Positions 25,957-35,265 are shown, numbered from the stretch's first letter. The stretch is 64,000 nt of DNA from Flavobacterium wongokense (GCF_021608265.1 NZ_JAKIHP010000001.1:620001-684000), one strand, 5' to 3'. Numbers and translations are program-made. Notes: generated by a model from the letters alone, not told the origin.

Positions 25957-26622
25957 ATGAAACATTTATATATCCTTCTTTTTTCTATTAGTCTTTTTTC
26001 CCAGGAAAAGCCTTTGTCCTTTGAAATTGACAAGCTGACATCGATTGATTCTACAACTAAAAGATGTTTTACCCTCCAATACCACATTCAAAATGTGTCT
26101 GACAAAACAGTTTCATTTGTGTTAAACGGCAATAGCCTAATTCCAATTAACGCAGGTTCTCAAAGTGAAAAAATGTATTACAAGCTTTTCGAAAATGACA
26201 AGGCAATCGAAATGAGCAATATCATTGATAATGGCTTTATTCAAAAAATAATCGAATCTCAAGTATATGAAAACAAGTCTCGGGAAGAAGTAGAAAAATT
26301 AGAACATGATGAAGCTTTAAGGTATTTTGAAGCACAACGAAAAAAAAGCATTCTGGAAAATATTATCACCTTAAAACCCAATGAAACCAAAACATATGAG
26401 GCTTATTTTTCATGGAATAAGGAACGTTACCGAAGACAGGGCGATTTCGAATATTATATTAGCGAAACCAGTCCACATTTTTTGCAACTTGATTTCAACC
26501 TAATGCTTGAGGTTTTCGAAGAAAAATTGACTCCTGAAGAATACAAAAACATCAGATCAAGCCCCAATATCATCAAAGGCTGGTACACTTCCAACAAAGT
26601 GCCAATTGATTTTAGCGAATAA
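25957..26622 (+). CDS. Exported protein of unknown function
   Basis: 221 aa. Signal peptide 1-15 (ending SLFSQ). The first half reads as a beta-sandwich (CFTLQYHIQNVSDKTVSF, like intracellular-proteinase-inhibitor or Ig-like folds); a charged helix follows (YENKSREEVEKLEHDEALRY), then a beta-rich tail. No family recognised. It follows the LuxE-like gene by 39 nt and ends in a bidirectional terminator shared with tyrS. Confidence 0.65.
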   Translation: MKHLYILLFSISLFSQEKPLSFEIDKLTSIDSTTKRCFTLQYHIQNVSDKTVSFVLNGNSLIPINAGSQSEKMYYKLFENDKAIEMSNIIDNGFIQKIIESQVYENKSREEVEKLEHDEALRYFEAQRKKSILENIITLKPNETKTYEAYFSWNKERYRRQGDFEYYISETSPHFLQLDFNLMLEVFEEKLTPEEYKNIRSSPNIIKGWYTSNKVPIDFSE

Positions 26623-26654
26623 AAAAAAGGAACCAAATTGGTTCCTTTTTTTTA
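26621..26654. terminator. Bidirectional terminator
   Basis: A-run, GGAACCAA / TTGGTTCC palindrome and T-run between the convergent exported-protein gene and tyrS. Confidence 0.9.
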
Positions 26655-27953
26655 TTTAACTCTTATCACAAAGTAATTTTTCTTTCCGCGTTGGAGTAAC
26701 ACAAACTGGTTGTTGATTAAATCTTTTGAAGCCAACTGGAATTCTTCGGTAACTTTTTCCTTATTCACCGAAATCGAATTCTCAGCCAAAGCCCTTCTTG
26801 CTTCGCCATTCGATTTTAGGAAACCTGATTTTTCGTTCAGCACATCAACAATATTGATTCCTGCATCAATGTCAGCTCTTGAAATTTCTGCCTGAGGCAC
26901 ACCATCAAAAACCTCCAAAAATATTGCTTCATCCAAGTTTTTCAAATCATCGGCAGTAGCATTTCCAAACAGGATATTCGAAGCCTGAATCGCTTTATCC
27001 AATTCGGCTTGACCGTGAACTAAAATCGTAACTTCTTCCGCTAATTTTCTTTGCAGAACCCTTAAATGGGCAGCTTCCTTATGTTCCGCAATCAAAGCGT
27101 CAATGACATCTTTATCCAAAAAAGTAAAAATCTTAATATATTTCTCCGAATCCTCATCTGAAGTATTCAGCCAAAACTGGTAAAATTTATAAACCGAAGT
27201 CTTGTCGGCATCCAACCAAATATTTCCGCCTTCTGACTTTCCAAACTTCGATCCGTCAGCTTTGGTAATTAATGGTGTAGTCAATGCAAAAGCCTTTGCT
27301 TCAGTATTCGGATTCATCCTTCTAACCAATTCGGTTCCTGTGGTAATGTTACCCCATTGATCCGAACCTCCCATTTGCAGCACACAGTTATAGGCTTTGT
27401 GCAAATGATAAAAATCGTAACCCTGAATCAATTGGTACGTAAACTCAGTGAATGACATTCCGTCACCAGCTTCTCCCGACAAACGTTTCTTAACCGAATC
27501 CTTTGCCATCATGTAATTAACCGTAATACGCTTACCCACATCACGCGCAAAATTGATAAAGGAGAAATCCTTCATCCAGTCATAATTATTCACCATAATC
27601 GGCGCATTGGCACCCGTTGCATTAAAATCCAAAAATCGCGACAATACACTTTTGATTCCGGCCACATTCTTTGCCAACTGTTCTTCGTTAAGCAGATTAC
27701 GCTCGTCCGATTTCCCCGAAGGATCACCAATCATACCTGTAGCACCACCAACCAAAGCAATTGGTTTGTGCCCAAAATTCCTCAAATGAAGCAATAAAAC
27801 AATCTGCACCATGCTCCCAATATGCAACGAATCCGCTGTCGGATCAAAACCTATATATGCTGTAGTGGCTTCCTTAAGCAGTTGTTCTTCGGTTCCGGGC
27901 ATGCTGTCGTGGTACAATCCACGCCATTTTAATTCTTCTACTAGATTCTTCAT
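26652..27953 (-). CDS. tyrS: Tyrosyl-tRNA synthetase
   Basis: 433 aa from the ATG at 27953; a start at 27983 is excluded because the -7 box lies at 27972-27979. Class I synthetase: the HIGH-type motif is in [16 protein letters not shown], tyrosine-binding residues in [12 protein letters not shown] and [11 protein letters not shown], and KMSKS-type KFGKSEG. A C-terminal S4 RNA-binding domain ends in [13 protein letters not shown]. Monocistronic. Confidence 0.96.
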   Translation of the reverse strand: MKNLVEELKWRGLYHDSMPGTEEQLLKEATTAYIGFDPTADSLHIGSMVQIVLLLHLRNFGHKPIALVGGATGMIGDPSGKSDERNLLNEEQLAKNVAGIKSVLSRFLDFNATGANAPIMVNNYDWMKDFSFINFARDVGKRITVNYMMAKDSVKKRLSGEAGDGMSFTEFTYQLIQGYDFYHLHKAYNCVLQMGGSDQWGNITTGTELVRRMNPNTEAKAFALTTPLITKADGSKFGKSEGGNIWLDADKTSVYKFYQFWLNTSDEDSEKYIKIFTFLDKDVIDALIAEHKEAAHLRVLQRKLAEEVTILVHGQAELDKAIQASNILFGNATADDLKNLDEAIFLEVFDGVPQAEISRADIDAGINIVDVLNEKSGFLKSNGEARRALAENSISVNKEKVTEEFQLASKDLINNQFVLLQRGKKNYFVIRVK

Positions 27954-27971
27954 GATGCAATAACTTTGGCG

Positions 27972-27979
27972 CAAATATA
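27972..27979 (-). promoter_or_regulatory. -7 promoter element (TATATTTG) of tyrS
   Basis: Exact match on the minus strand, 18 nt before the tyrS ATG; it fixes the start at 27953. Confidence 0.6.
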
Positions 27980-28030
27980 GCAATTCATAAGAGTTTTTTG
28001 AAGCAGAAGTTTCTATAACTTAGGAAAATC

Positions 28031-28080
28031 TCTCCCGCTTTCCGCGTTACAAGGTAACTCGCTCCAATCGGGGCTAGAAG
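28031..28080 (-). repeat. Structured intergenic element, copy 3
   Basis: On the minus strand it reads CTAGCCCCGATTGGAGCGA, tip hairpin GTTAC-CTT-GTAAC, then GCGGAAAGCGGGAGA, the block order of copies 1 and 2. CCCG (28034-28037) pairs with CGGG (28069-28072) below the tip. It sits between divergent genes, so it cannot be a terminator of either. Confidence 0.65.
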
Positions 28081-28119
28081 TCATACTTAGCTTTGTCAGG
28101 ATGTAGTTTGTTTTTTCTC

Positions 28120-28147
28120 AAATCTAATTATCCAAAAATCTAATTAT
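28120..28147 (+). repeat. 12-bp direct repeat AAATCTAATTAT
   Basis: Exact copies at 28120-28131 and 28136-28147, 16 nt apart, just before the SDR gene start. Possible operator or simple slippage duplicate. Confidence 0.5.
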
Positions 28148-28156
28148 ATTTACGAC

Positions 28157-29152
28157 ATGATATTAGTCACAGGCGGAACGGGTTTGGTTGGGGCACATTT
28201 GCTGTTGCATTTAACAGAAAATGAAGCCAATGTCCGCGCTATTTACCGGGATTGTGGCGCCATCGAAAAAACCAAGGCTCTTTTCAACCTGTATCAAAAA
28301 GGGCGTTTATTTTCCAATATCGATTGGGTATTGGCCGACATCAATGATGTGCCTTCTTTGGAAATCGCTTTCGATGATGTAGATTATGTTTACCATTGTG
28401 CCGGATTGATTTCGTATGATCCAAACGACGAAAATCTCCTCCGAAAAGTAAACATCGAAGGCACAGCCAACATTGTCAATTTCTGCATCGATTACAAAAT
28501 CAAAAAGCTCTGCCATGTAAGCTCTATTGCGGCATTGGGGAATCTTGCCCCGCATGAAACCATTATCACCGAAGAAACCGAATGGAATCCCGAAGCACCA
28601 CACAGCGATTATGCCATTTCAAAACACGGTGCCGAAATGGAAGTCTGGCGTGGGCAACAGGAAGGTTTGAATGTAATCATTGTTAATCCGGGAGTAATTT
28701 TTGGCGCAGGTTTCTGGAATCAGGGAAGCGGTGAATTCTTTTCAAAAATCAAGAAGGGATTTCCTTTTTACACCAAGGGTTCGACCGCTTACATTGGCGT
28801 TACCGATGTAGTGAAAACCATGATTCAATTAATGCATAGTGATATTGCAGGCGAGCGCTTTGTTGTCATTTCCGAAAACCTTCCATTCAAAAAGGTAATC
28901 CTTGAAATTGCCGAAAAACTACATGCAAAAAAACCTGCGATGGAAGCCAAACCTTGGCTTTTAAACATTGCCTGGCGCTTGGACTGGCTGTTTTCAACAC
29001 TATTCAGGACCAAAAGGAAACTTTCACGATATAGTGCCAATTCGCTAACTTCTTCTGATTTGATTTCGAATCAAAAAATAAAAAATGCCTTGGAATTTGA
29101 ATTCCAAAGCATTGATGATGTGATTCAGGAAGTGGCCTATTTAGGCCGGTAA
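28157..29152 (+). CDS. NAD(P)-dependent extended SDR (epimerase/dehydratase-like)
   Basis: 331 aa. Rossmann motif TGGTGLVGAHL at 5-15; active-site pair YAISKHGAE (Tyr and Lys of the YxxxK) around 153, with VSSIAALG as the Ser strand and VNPGVIFGAG after it. Related to dihydroflavonol reductase-like and 3-beta-HSD-like members; the substrate is unknown. Convergent with the DUF4296 gene; their stop codons abut with no spacer. Confidence 0.88.
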   Translation: MILVTGGTGLVGAHLLLHLTENEANVRAIYRDCGAIEKTKALFNLYQKGRLFSNIDWVLADINDVPSLEIAFDDVDYVYHCAGLISYDPNDENLLRKVNIEGTANIVNFCIDYKIKKLCHVSSIAALGNLAPHETIITEETEWNPEAPHSDYAISKHGAEMEVWRGQQEGLNVIIVNPGVIFGAGFWNQGSGEFFSKIKKGFPFYTKGSTAYIGVTDVVKTMIQLMHSDIAGERFVVISENLPFKKVILEIAEKLHAKKPAMEAKPWLLNIAWRLDWLFSTLFRTKRKLSRYSANSLTSSDLISNQKIKNALEFEFQSIDDVIQEVAYLGR

Positions 29153-29566
29153 TTATTGTACTTGCGGCGTATCCGAATTGATGGTTGTAGTTGTTGCAGC
29201 ACTCGGAGGTAATTGCCCTTCGGCTGGATTCGTATTCCCATTTATTTTTTTGGTTTCCTTGGTAAGCCTTTCCTTCACCTTATCAAACATTTTTTTATAA
29301 TCATCAATGTTTGAAGCGTAGTATTTGTTGCTTTTGACAAATTGAACGCTGTCTATCTTATACTTTTTATAAATATACTCATTGGCAACTTTACTGCTTA
29401 TTCCACCATTGAGGTTTTGGTTTTTCACGGCTTCCAGCAATGAAATGTCGTATAAAATATCAATCATTTTATCTTTACCTATTAAGTTGTCGGGCTTTTC
29501 AACCGAATTGCTATTACAGCCCACAGCTGAAAAAATGCAACAAATTAAGATGATAACTCTTCTCAT
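29153..29566 (-). CDS. DUF4296 lipoprotein
   Basis: 137 aa. Lipobox AVGC (Cys17), then a helical DUF4296 domain (MIDILYDISLLEAVKNQN, YIYKKYKIDSVQF, YYASNIDDYKKMFDKVKERL) and a T/P/S-rich tail. DUF4296 proteins are small Bacteroidota lipoproteins of unknown role. Follows the dihydroorotase gene by 11 nt in the same operon, an association I believe is common in flavobacteria. Confidence 0.9.
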   Translation of the reverse strand: MRRVIILICCIFSAVGCNSNSVEKPDNLIGKDKMIDILYDISLLEAVKNQNLNGGISSKVANEYIYKKYKIDSVQFVKSNKYYASNIDDYKKMFDKVKERLTKETKKINGNTNPAEGQLPPSAATTTTINSDTPQVQ

Positions 29567-29577
29567 AATTCCTGTTT

Positions 29578-30918
29578 TTATCTGTCAAAAAGCAAACGTT
29601 TTCCAACACGGATATCCTTTACCTTAAAATTCTGGTAAACCAATTCTCCATTTACAAAGGTATGTGTAATTCTTGATTTAAAAGTGTACCCTTCAAAAGG
29701 CGACCAGCCACATTTGGCCAGTATGTTTTCTTTCTTGACATTCCAAGGCAGTGATGGATTTACAATTGCCAAATCGGCATAAAAACCTTCTTTTATAAAA
29801 CCTCTTTTTTCAATCTTAAAAATCTTCGCCGGATTGTGGCACATCTTTTCAACAATCTTCTCTACCGAAATTTTTCCCTGATGATGCACTTCAAACAAAG
29901 CAACAACAGCATGCTGAACCAAAGGTCCACCTGAAGGTGCCTTTAAATAAGGCTGGCTTTTTTCCTCTAAAGTATGCGGTGCATGATCGGTTGCAATGAC
30001 GTCAATCCGGTCGTCAAGTAAGGCTTCCCATAAAGCGGCACGGTCTTCCGCAGTTTTTACTGCAGGATTCCATTTGATGAAATTGCCTTTGGTTTTGTAA
30101 TCTTCATTGGTAAACCAAAGATGGTGCACACAGACTTCAGCTGTGATTTGTTTTTCTTCCAACGGAATTTTGTTGGTAAACAATTCCATTTCCTTTGCCG
30201 TTGAAAGATGGAAAATATGCAAACGTGCTCCTGTTCTTTTGGCAAGTTCAACCGCTTTTGAAGAAGAAATATAACAGGCTTCCGCACTTCGTATCAAATG
30301 GTGCATCTCAACCGGAATATCTTCCCCAAACTGTAATTTAAATCGCTCTGTATTGGCTTTGATGGTAGCTTCATCTTCACAATGCACCGCAATCAGCATT
30401 TTGGTAGATGAAAAAATCTTCTCTATGGTTTCAGGATTATCAACCAACATATTACCGGTTGAAGAGCCTAAAAACAATTTTATTCCGGCTACGTTTTTCG
30501 GATTAGTCTTTAAGACTTCCTCTAAATTATCATTGGTTCCACCCATCATAAACGAATAATTCGCATAGGACTTTTCGGCGGCAATCTTGTATTTGTCTTC
30601 GAGAAGCTCTTGTGTTACCGCATTCGGAACTGTGTTCGGCTGCTCAATAAAGGAAGTGATTCCACCAGCTATAGCTGCTGCACTTTCTGAAGCGATGTCG
30701 CCTTTGTGCGTCAGTCCGGGTTCACGAAAATGCACCTGGTCATCGATTGCTCCCGGAATAAGATAACTTCCTTCGGCATCAATGATTTTACAACTGGATG
30801 ATTTGGGGCTGATGCTTTCGGCCACTTCGACTATGAACTCATTTTCAATCAAAACATCGCCTTCGAAAATCGTCCCTTCGTTTACAATCCTGGCATTTTT
30901 AATTAAAACGGTATTCAT
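29578..30918 (-). CDS. pyrC: Dihydroorotase (Bacteroidota type, first metal His replaced by Gln)
   Basis: 446 aa. Third step of pyrimidine synthesis: cyclises carbamoyl aspartate to dihydroorotate. Seen: DDQVHFREPGLTHKG, the carbamylated-lysine strand GIKLFLGSSTGNML, IAVHCEDE, HIFHLSTAKEM, and DVIATDHAPHTLEEK with the catalytic Asp. The usual HxH of the first strand is QVH here. From memory, the Porphyromonas gingivalis homologue (PDB 2GWN) has the same change, so it is a lineage trait rather than damage. Middle gene of an operon with a mannosyltransferase and DUF4296. Confidence 0.9.
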   Translation of the reverse strand: MNTVLIKNARIVNEGTIFEGDVLIENEFIVEVAESISPKSSSCKIIDAEGSYLIPGAIDDQVHFREPGLTHKGDIASESAAAIAGGITSFIEQPNTVPNAVTQELLEDKYKIAAEKSYANYSFMMGGTNDNLEEVLKTNPKNVAGIKLFLGSSTGNMLVDNPETIEKIFSSTKMLIAVHCEDEATIKANTERFKLQFGEDIPVEMHHLIRSAEACYISSSKAVELAKRTGARLHIFHLSTAKEMELFTNKIPLEEKQITAEVCVHHLWFTNEDYKTKGNFIKWNPAVKTAEDRAALWEALLDDRIDVIATDHAPHTLEEKSQPYLKAPSGGPLVQHAVVALFEVHHQGKISVEKIVEKMCHNPAKIFKIEKRGFIKEGFYADLAIVNPSLPWNVKKENILAKCGWSPFEGYTFKSRITHTFVNGELVYQNFKVKDIRVGKRLLFDR

Positions 30919-30926
30919 TTTTGTGC

Positions 30927-31652
30927 TTATAATTGGTTTAAAAACTTTCTGAATCTTAAGGTAATCACTCCAAAAATGGCCTCTTTTATAATCGAGCCAC
31001 TCATTTTGGATTGCCCTTTGGTTCGGTCAGTGAAGATGACCGGAACTTCCTGTATGTTGAAATTTTTGGCGAAAGCCCTGTATTTCATTTCAATCTGAAA
31101 GGCATAGCCTATGAATTTTATTCTGTCGAGATTTATCTTTTCCAATACTTCCCTGTTGTAACAAATGAAACCTGCTGTGGCATCCATGATTTTCATTCCG
31201 GTAATCATTCGCACATACACCGAGGCAAAATAGGAAAGCAATACCCGGCTCAAAGGCCAGTTCACAACATTTACACCGGTAACATAACGCGAGCCGATGG
31301 CTAAATCTGCTCCATTGAAATGGCAGGCTTCATATAATTTTTCCAAATCATTTGGATTGTGAGAGAAATCGGCATCCATTTCAAAAATGTACTGATAATC
31401 ATGTTTGAGAGCCCATTTAAATCCGTGGACATAAGCCGTTCCCAATCCTGATTTTTTCTTTCTGACGGACAAAAAAAGTTTTCCGGGAAATTCAGCCTGT
31501 AATTCATGCACTTTGTTTGCCGTATGATCGGGAGAATTATCATCAACAATAAGAATATGAAAGGTTTTATGCAATGAAAACACCGCTCTGATGATGCTTT
31601 CAATATTTTCAATTTCGTTATAGGTTGGAATAATTACAATACCGTCATTCAT
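30927..31652 (-). CDS. Polyprenol-phosphate mannosyltransferase-like GT2
   Basis: 241 aa from the ATG at 31652; the longer frame would start inside the promoter. GT2 fold: VIIPTYNEIENIE, ILIVDDNSPDHTA, FEMDADFSHNP (DxD-type), GSRYVTG and RVLLSYFASVYVRMITG. This is the dolichol/polyprenol monophosphomannose synthase group without the C-terminal membrane domain. It probably loads mannose on a lipid carrier for glycoprotein or lipid glycosylation. First gene of the operon. Confidence 0.88.
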   Translation of the reverse strand: MNDGIVIIPTYNEIENIESIIRAVFSLHKTFHILIVDDNSPDHTANKVHELQAEFPGKLFLSVRKKKSGLGTAYVHGFKWALKHDYQYIFEMDADFSHNPNDLEKLYEACHFNGADLAIGSRYVTGVNVVNWPLSRVLLSYFASVYVRMITGMKIMDATAGFICYNREVLEKINLDRIKFIGYAFQIEMKYRAFAKNFNIQEVPVIFTDRTKGQSKMSGSIIKEAIFGVITLRFRKFLNQL

Positions 31653-31676
31653 AGTAAGTGTCGTCAAACTTCGTTG

Positions 31677-31684
31677 CAAAAATA
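31677..31684 (-). promoter_or_regulatory. -7 promoter element (TATTTTTG)
   Basis: Exact match on the minus strand, 24 nt before the mannosyltransferase ATG at 31652. Confidence 0.55.
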
Positions 31685-31741
31685 AACTTTTTATCAGAGC
31701 AGTATCTTAATAATTCTATAATAATTTAACAATTAAAAATG

Positions 31742-31749
31742 TATTTTTG
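31742..31749 (+). promoter_or_regulatory. -7 promoter element (TATTTTTG)
   Basis: Exact match only 5 nt before the ATG at 31755. Transcription from it would give an almost leaderless mRNA, or the true start lies further in. Confidence 0.4.
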
Positions 31750-31754
31750 TCGTG

Positions 31755-32432
31755 ATGATAATTGAAAATATTTTACAGCCACGGATTTTAGAACCTAAGG
31801 ATTGGGCGACATATCTTTTTATTCTGTCTTTTGTCCTGATAGCGATTACGCGAACCGCTTTTGAAGGAAGGTTTAGCGAATTCCTTAGGATTTTGGTTTC
31901 TGACAAATACATCAAGGTATACAAAGACACCTCGCATTTGATGAGTGGTTTCACGATTCTTTTGTTTATCGTACAGATAATTTCGTTCTCCTTTTTCATC
32001 CAGTTGCTGCTTCATTATCTGGGTTATGTTTCCAAAACCGATTGGGTTGTTTTCCTCAGGATTTTTACCTTCTTCGGAGTATTTGTGCTTTCGAAATTTT
32101 TGATTGAGAAGATTGTTGCAGCCATTTTTAACATTGAAGAATTTACCGAGCAATTCAATTTGCAGAAAGTAAGCTATCGAACATTTATCGGAATGATACT
32201 GTTGCCGATAAACATCTACCTGTTTTATAACAATTCTCTATCAAATGTTTGGATTTATTGCATTATTGGTGTGATTTTAGCAATAAACGTGTTTTCTTAT
32301 TTAATTTCTTTGAAGATTTATCAAAACTTACTCATCGGCAAGTTGTTTTATTTTATTTTGTATCTTTGCGCACTTGAAATAGCGCCCTATTATTTCATAT
32401 ATTATTTGATTACAAAAAATTTAGCAACGTAG
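31755..32432 (+). CDS. DUF4271 membrane protein
   Basis: 225 aa from the ATG at 31755 (a GTG at 31752 is also in frame). Seven or so hydrophobic helices; the N-terminus (EPKDWATYLFILSFVLIAIT) is typical of DUF4271, a Bacteroidota-only family of unknown function. It is followed after 1 nt by hemD, an arrangement I recall as conserved in Flavobacteriia, suggesting coupled expression. The -7 box nearly touches the ATG, so the exact start is uncertain. Confidence 0.85.
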   Translation: MIIENILQPRILEPKDWATYLFILSFVLIAITRTAFEGRFSEFLRILVSDKYIKVYKDTSHLMSGFTILLFIVQIISFSFFIQLLLHYLGYVSKTDWVVFLRIFTFFGVFVLSKFLIEKIVAAIFNIEEFTEQFNLQKVSYRTFIGMILLPINIYLFYNNSLSNVWIYCIIGVILAINVFSYLISLKIYQNLLIGKLFYFILYLCALEIAPYYFIYYLITKNLAT

Positions 32433-32433
32433 A

Positions 32434-33192
32434 ATGTCCAACTTGAAAGTGAAAACAATTTTGGTGTCACAGCCAGAACCAAAAGTAGAGAATTCACCTT
32501 ATTTTGAATTACAGCAAAAGCATAAGGTAAAGATTGATTTCCGACCATTCATTCACGTCGAAGGCGTTAGTGCAAAAGATGTTAGGGCTCAGAAAATAGA
32601 CCTCAATAACTTCACGGCAATTATTTTAACCAGTAGAAATTCGGTAGACCATTTCTTTAGGGTTGCGGAGGAAATGCGTTATAAAGTTCCTGAAGATTTG
32701 AAATATTTCTGCCAGTCAGAAGCGATTGCTTTTTATCTTCAGAAATATGTGGTTTACAGAAAACGTAAAATTTATGTGGGTCAGAAAGATTTCGTCGATT
32801 TGTCTCCATTGATTAAGAAATACAAAGAGGAAAAATTCCTTTTGCCAGCTTCTGACCAGTTGAATTTTGACGTTCCACAAACGCTGAACAACCTGAAAGT
32901 GGATTGGACACAGGCGACTTTTTACAAGACTGTAATGAGTGATTTGTCTGATTTGGCAGATGTTTATTATGATGTTTTGGCTTTCTTTAGCCCAACCGGA
33001 ATTAAGTCATTGTTCAAAAATTTCCCTGATTTCCAACAAAACAATACCCGTATTGCAGTTTTTGGAAGTACTACCCAAAAAGAAGCTTTGGAGCACGGAT
33101 TAAGAATTGACATTTTGGCACCAACACCTGAAACTCCCTCAATGACAATGGCGCTTGAACGCTACATTGCCGACGCCAACAAAGGAAAATAA
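32434..33192 (+). CDS. hemD: Uroporphyrinogen-III synthase
   Basis: 252 aa. Heme pathway enzyme that closes hydroxymethylbilane to uroporphyrinogen III. The family is poorly conserved; the visible signs are the N-terminal ILVSQPEPK, FTAIILTSRNSVDHFF, YDVLAFFSPTGIKSLF and the C-terminal AVFGSTTQKEALEHGL with PTPETPSMTMALERY. Translationally coupled to the DUF4271 gene; terminated by the hairpin at 33212. Confidence 0.88.
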   Translation: MSNLKVKTILVSQPEPKVENSPYFELQQKHKVKIDFRPFIHVEGVSAKDVRAQKIDLNNFTAIILTSRNSVDHFFRVAEEMRYKVPEDLKYFCQSEAIAFYLQKYVVYRKRKIYVGQKDFVDLSPLIKKYKEEKFLLPASDQLNFDVPQTLNNLKVDWTQATFYKTVMSDLSDLADVYYDVLAFFSPTGIKSLFKNFPDFQQNNTRIAVFGSTTQKEALEHGLRIDILAPTPETPSMTMALERYIADANKGK

Positions 33193-33211
33193 ATTTCAAA
33201 ATATAGCATAG

Positions 33212-33246
33212 AAGTCCTGTTAAGTTAATTAGCAGGACTTTTTTTA
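33212..33246 (+). terminator. Terminator after hemD
   Basis: AAGTCCTG / CAGGACTT stem (33212-33219 with 33233-33240) and a T-run. Confidence 0.88.
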
Positions 33247-33260
33247 TTGCCAATAATGTT

Positions 33261-33268
33261 TATTTTTG
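33261..33268 (+). promoter_or_regulatory. -7 promoter element (TATTTTTG)
   Basis: Exact match 20 nt before the ATG at 33289; it argues against the further-upstream in-frame starts. Confidence 0.5.
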
Positions 33269-33288
33269 ATATGCTAAAACAAAATTCT

Positions 33289-35262
33289 ATGGGCAATAAA
33301 TCGATTGAAGGGATATATTTTGGATTTTTATTGTTGTTACCCTTAGTGTTTTGCACAACTACTGTCGATGCGGTTTTGATTCCAAGGCAGATTTTATTGT
33401 CTGTTTTTATTTTAATTGTAGTAACTGTCCTAATGTTGCGGAAGGTTGAATTGAGGTTCAATTTTAAATCTCCCCTTTTGTATGCTTTAGCAGGTTTTAC
33501 ATTCCTGAATTTCATTTCCTTTTTTTACACCGAAATTCCTGGTGAAACCCATGCCGCCTTTTCCAAATTGATTTTATTGATTTCTTTCTTTTTGGTCACT
33601 ACCGTTTTGCTGTATAACAATGTGATTCGCACAAGCCAATTGGTAACAGCTATCATTGTTTTTAGTTTGATTACGCTTTCCCTTCCCATTTTTGAGATAA
33701 TTGAAAAAACAATCAAAGGACAACATTTACTCAGGCAGATAGCCATCATCAAAGGGAGTTCAGCCAATAAAAATTTACTGTCTTCCATTTTATTCCTTAG
33801 CCTTCCCTTCTATTTTATGGGATTGCAACGTGGCACAATCTTGCGGTTTATGTCTTTGTTTGGAATCCTTTTAAGTTTGTTCGTATTGATAACCATCCGG
33901 ACCAGAGTCGTTTTAATTGCAACTTTTATATTCCTGATCCTTCTGGTTTGCTACAAAATCAAGCAACGGTTTTCCATCAAAAAACGATACCTATTTGGTT
34001 CAGGAGTTGCAATATTTTTGCTGTTGCTATTATCGTATTCCTTTTATTTCAAGGATAAATTTGAGGGTCTGCAGTCAACCGATGTATCACAGCATTATGT
34101 TAGCCGCATACTCAATTCGAAAACCTTGGAAAGCCGTGTCGAATTTTGGAAAAACTCTATGCAGATGTCCAAAGAACATATTTTATTGGGAGTTGGGCTT
34201 GGGAATTGGCAGATTCAGTTTCCTAAATATGGCCTGAATAACTTTTCAGAATATGGCATCGTGAACGGCGAAGTAACGTTGCAACGACCGCATAACGATT
34301 TTATCTGGATACTTTGTGAGACCGGGATATTTGGTTTTTTGGCCTATTTATTCTTGTTTGGCATTATTTTTTACCAATTGGTTGCGTTGATAAAGAACGC
34401 TTCTGACTCAAAGGAAAAATGGAAGTATTATTACATTCTTTGTGGCCTGGTAGGTTATATCATCATTTCCTTTTTTGATTTTCCATACGAAAGGATAGAA
34501 CACCAGGTCGTTTTATTGTCACTTTTTGCAATAGCAGCTTCGGCTTATTTCAAAAAGGAAACGGGAACAACCAGAAATTACAGCTCTTGGCTTTTTATCT
34601 TGTTGCTTCCGGTTTGTTATTCTTTCATAGTAACGTTTTACCGATTTAATGGCGAACAGCATGTTGTTAAAATGTATGCAGCCAAATTCAATAAAGACTG
34701 GGCTGAAGTAATCTATCAATCCAAAAAAGCCAATAGTTATTTATATCCTTTGGATAATGCCTCGATGCCGTTAAGCTGGTATGAGGGCATTGCGCATTTT
34801 AATGAAAATCGTCCCGAAGAAAGCCAGGAATGCTTTGAAAAAGCCTATCAGCTGACTCCTTACAATGTTCAGGTTATTTCAAATCTGGCAAGCACTTATC
34901 AATTAAATGGACGAATGGATGAAGCGGAAACCTTATTCAATAATGCCTTGAAAATCTCAAGCGGTTTTGATGAGGCCAAACTCAATCTTGCCGCATTGTA
35001 TTATAACAAAAAAGAGTATGACAAAGCCTATTCTACCATTAATGAGGTTAAGGTTACTTCGCAAAACCCAAAATACCAAACCTATTTGGTGACCATCTTA
35101 AATCAAAAAATAAATGCTTACATCAAAGCGTCCACTGATAAAACTGTGGTAGACCGATTGGTTAAAAACGTTACCACAAAAGAAGTTTTACTGCAATTGT
35201 TCTTTGATGCCAAAAAGAATGATATGGATTTTGAAACGTATCTGGCGAAAGCCAAATTCTAA
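33289..35262 (+). CDS. O-antigen ligase-like membrane protein with C-terminal TPR repeats
   Basis: 657 aa from the ATG at 33289. About 10-12 membrane helices (residues 5-440). Between them is the Wzy_C-type periplasmic loop with VEFWKNSMQMSKEHILLGVG and RPHNDFIWILCETGIFGFLA, the signature of the O-antigen ligase/polymerase group. The last 180 residues form TPR units (EESQECFEKAYQLTPYNVQV, DEAETLFNNALKIS). Likely acts in surface polysaccharide or glycan transfer; the TPR region may hold partners. Single gene between two terminators. Confidence 0.88.
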   Translation: MGNKSIEGIYFGFLLLLPLVFCTTTVDAVLIPRQILLSVFILIVVTVLMLRKVELRFNFKSPLLYALAGFTFLNFISFFYTEIPGETHAAFSKLILLISFFLVTTVLLYNNVIRTSQLVTAIIVFSLITLSLPIFEIIEKTIKGQHLLRQIAIIKGSSANKNLLSSILFLSLPFYFMGLQRGTILRFMSLFGILLSLFVLITIRTRVVLIATFIFLILLVCYKIKQRFSIKKRYLFGSGVAIFLLLLLSYSFYFKDKFEGLQSTDVSQHYVSRILNSKTLESRVEFWKNSMQMSKEHILLGVGLGNWQIQFPKYGLNNFSEYGIVNGEVTLQRPHNDFIWILCETGIFGFLAYLFLFGIIFYQLVALIKNASDSKEKWKYYYILCGLVGYIIISFFDFPYERIEHQVVLLSLFAIAASAYFKKETGTTRNYSSWLFILLLPVCYSFIVTFYRFNGEQHVVKMYAAKFNKDWAEVIYQSKKANSYLYPLDNASMPLSWYEGIAHFNENRPEESQECFEKAYQLTPYNVQVISNLASTYQLNGRMDEAETLFNNALKISSGFDEAKLNLAALYYNKKEYDKAYSTINEVKVTSQNPKYQTYLVTILNQKINAYIKASTDKTVVDRLVKNVTTKEVLLQLFFDAKKNDMDFETYLAKAKF

Positions 35263-35265
35263 AAT

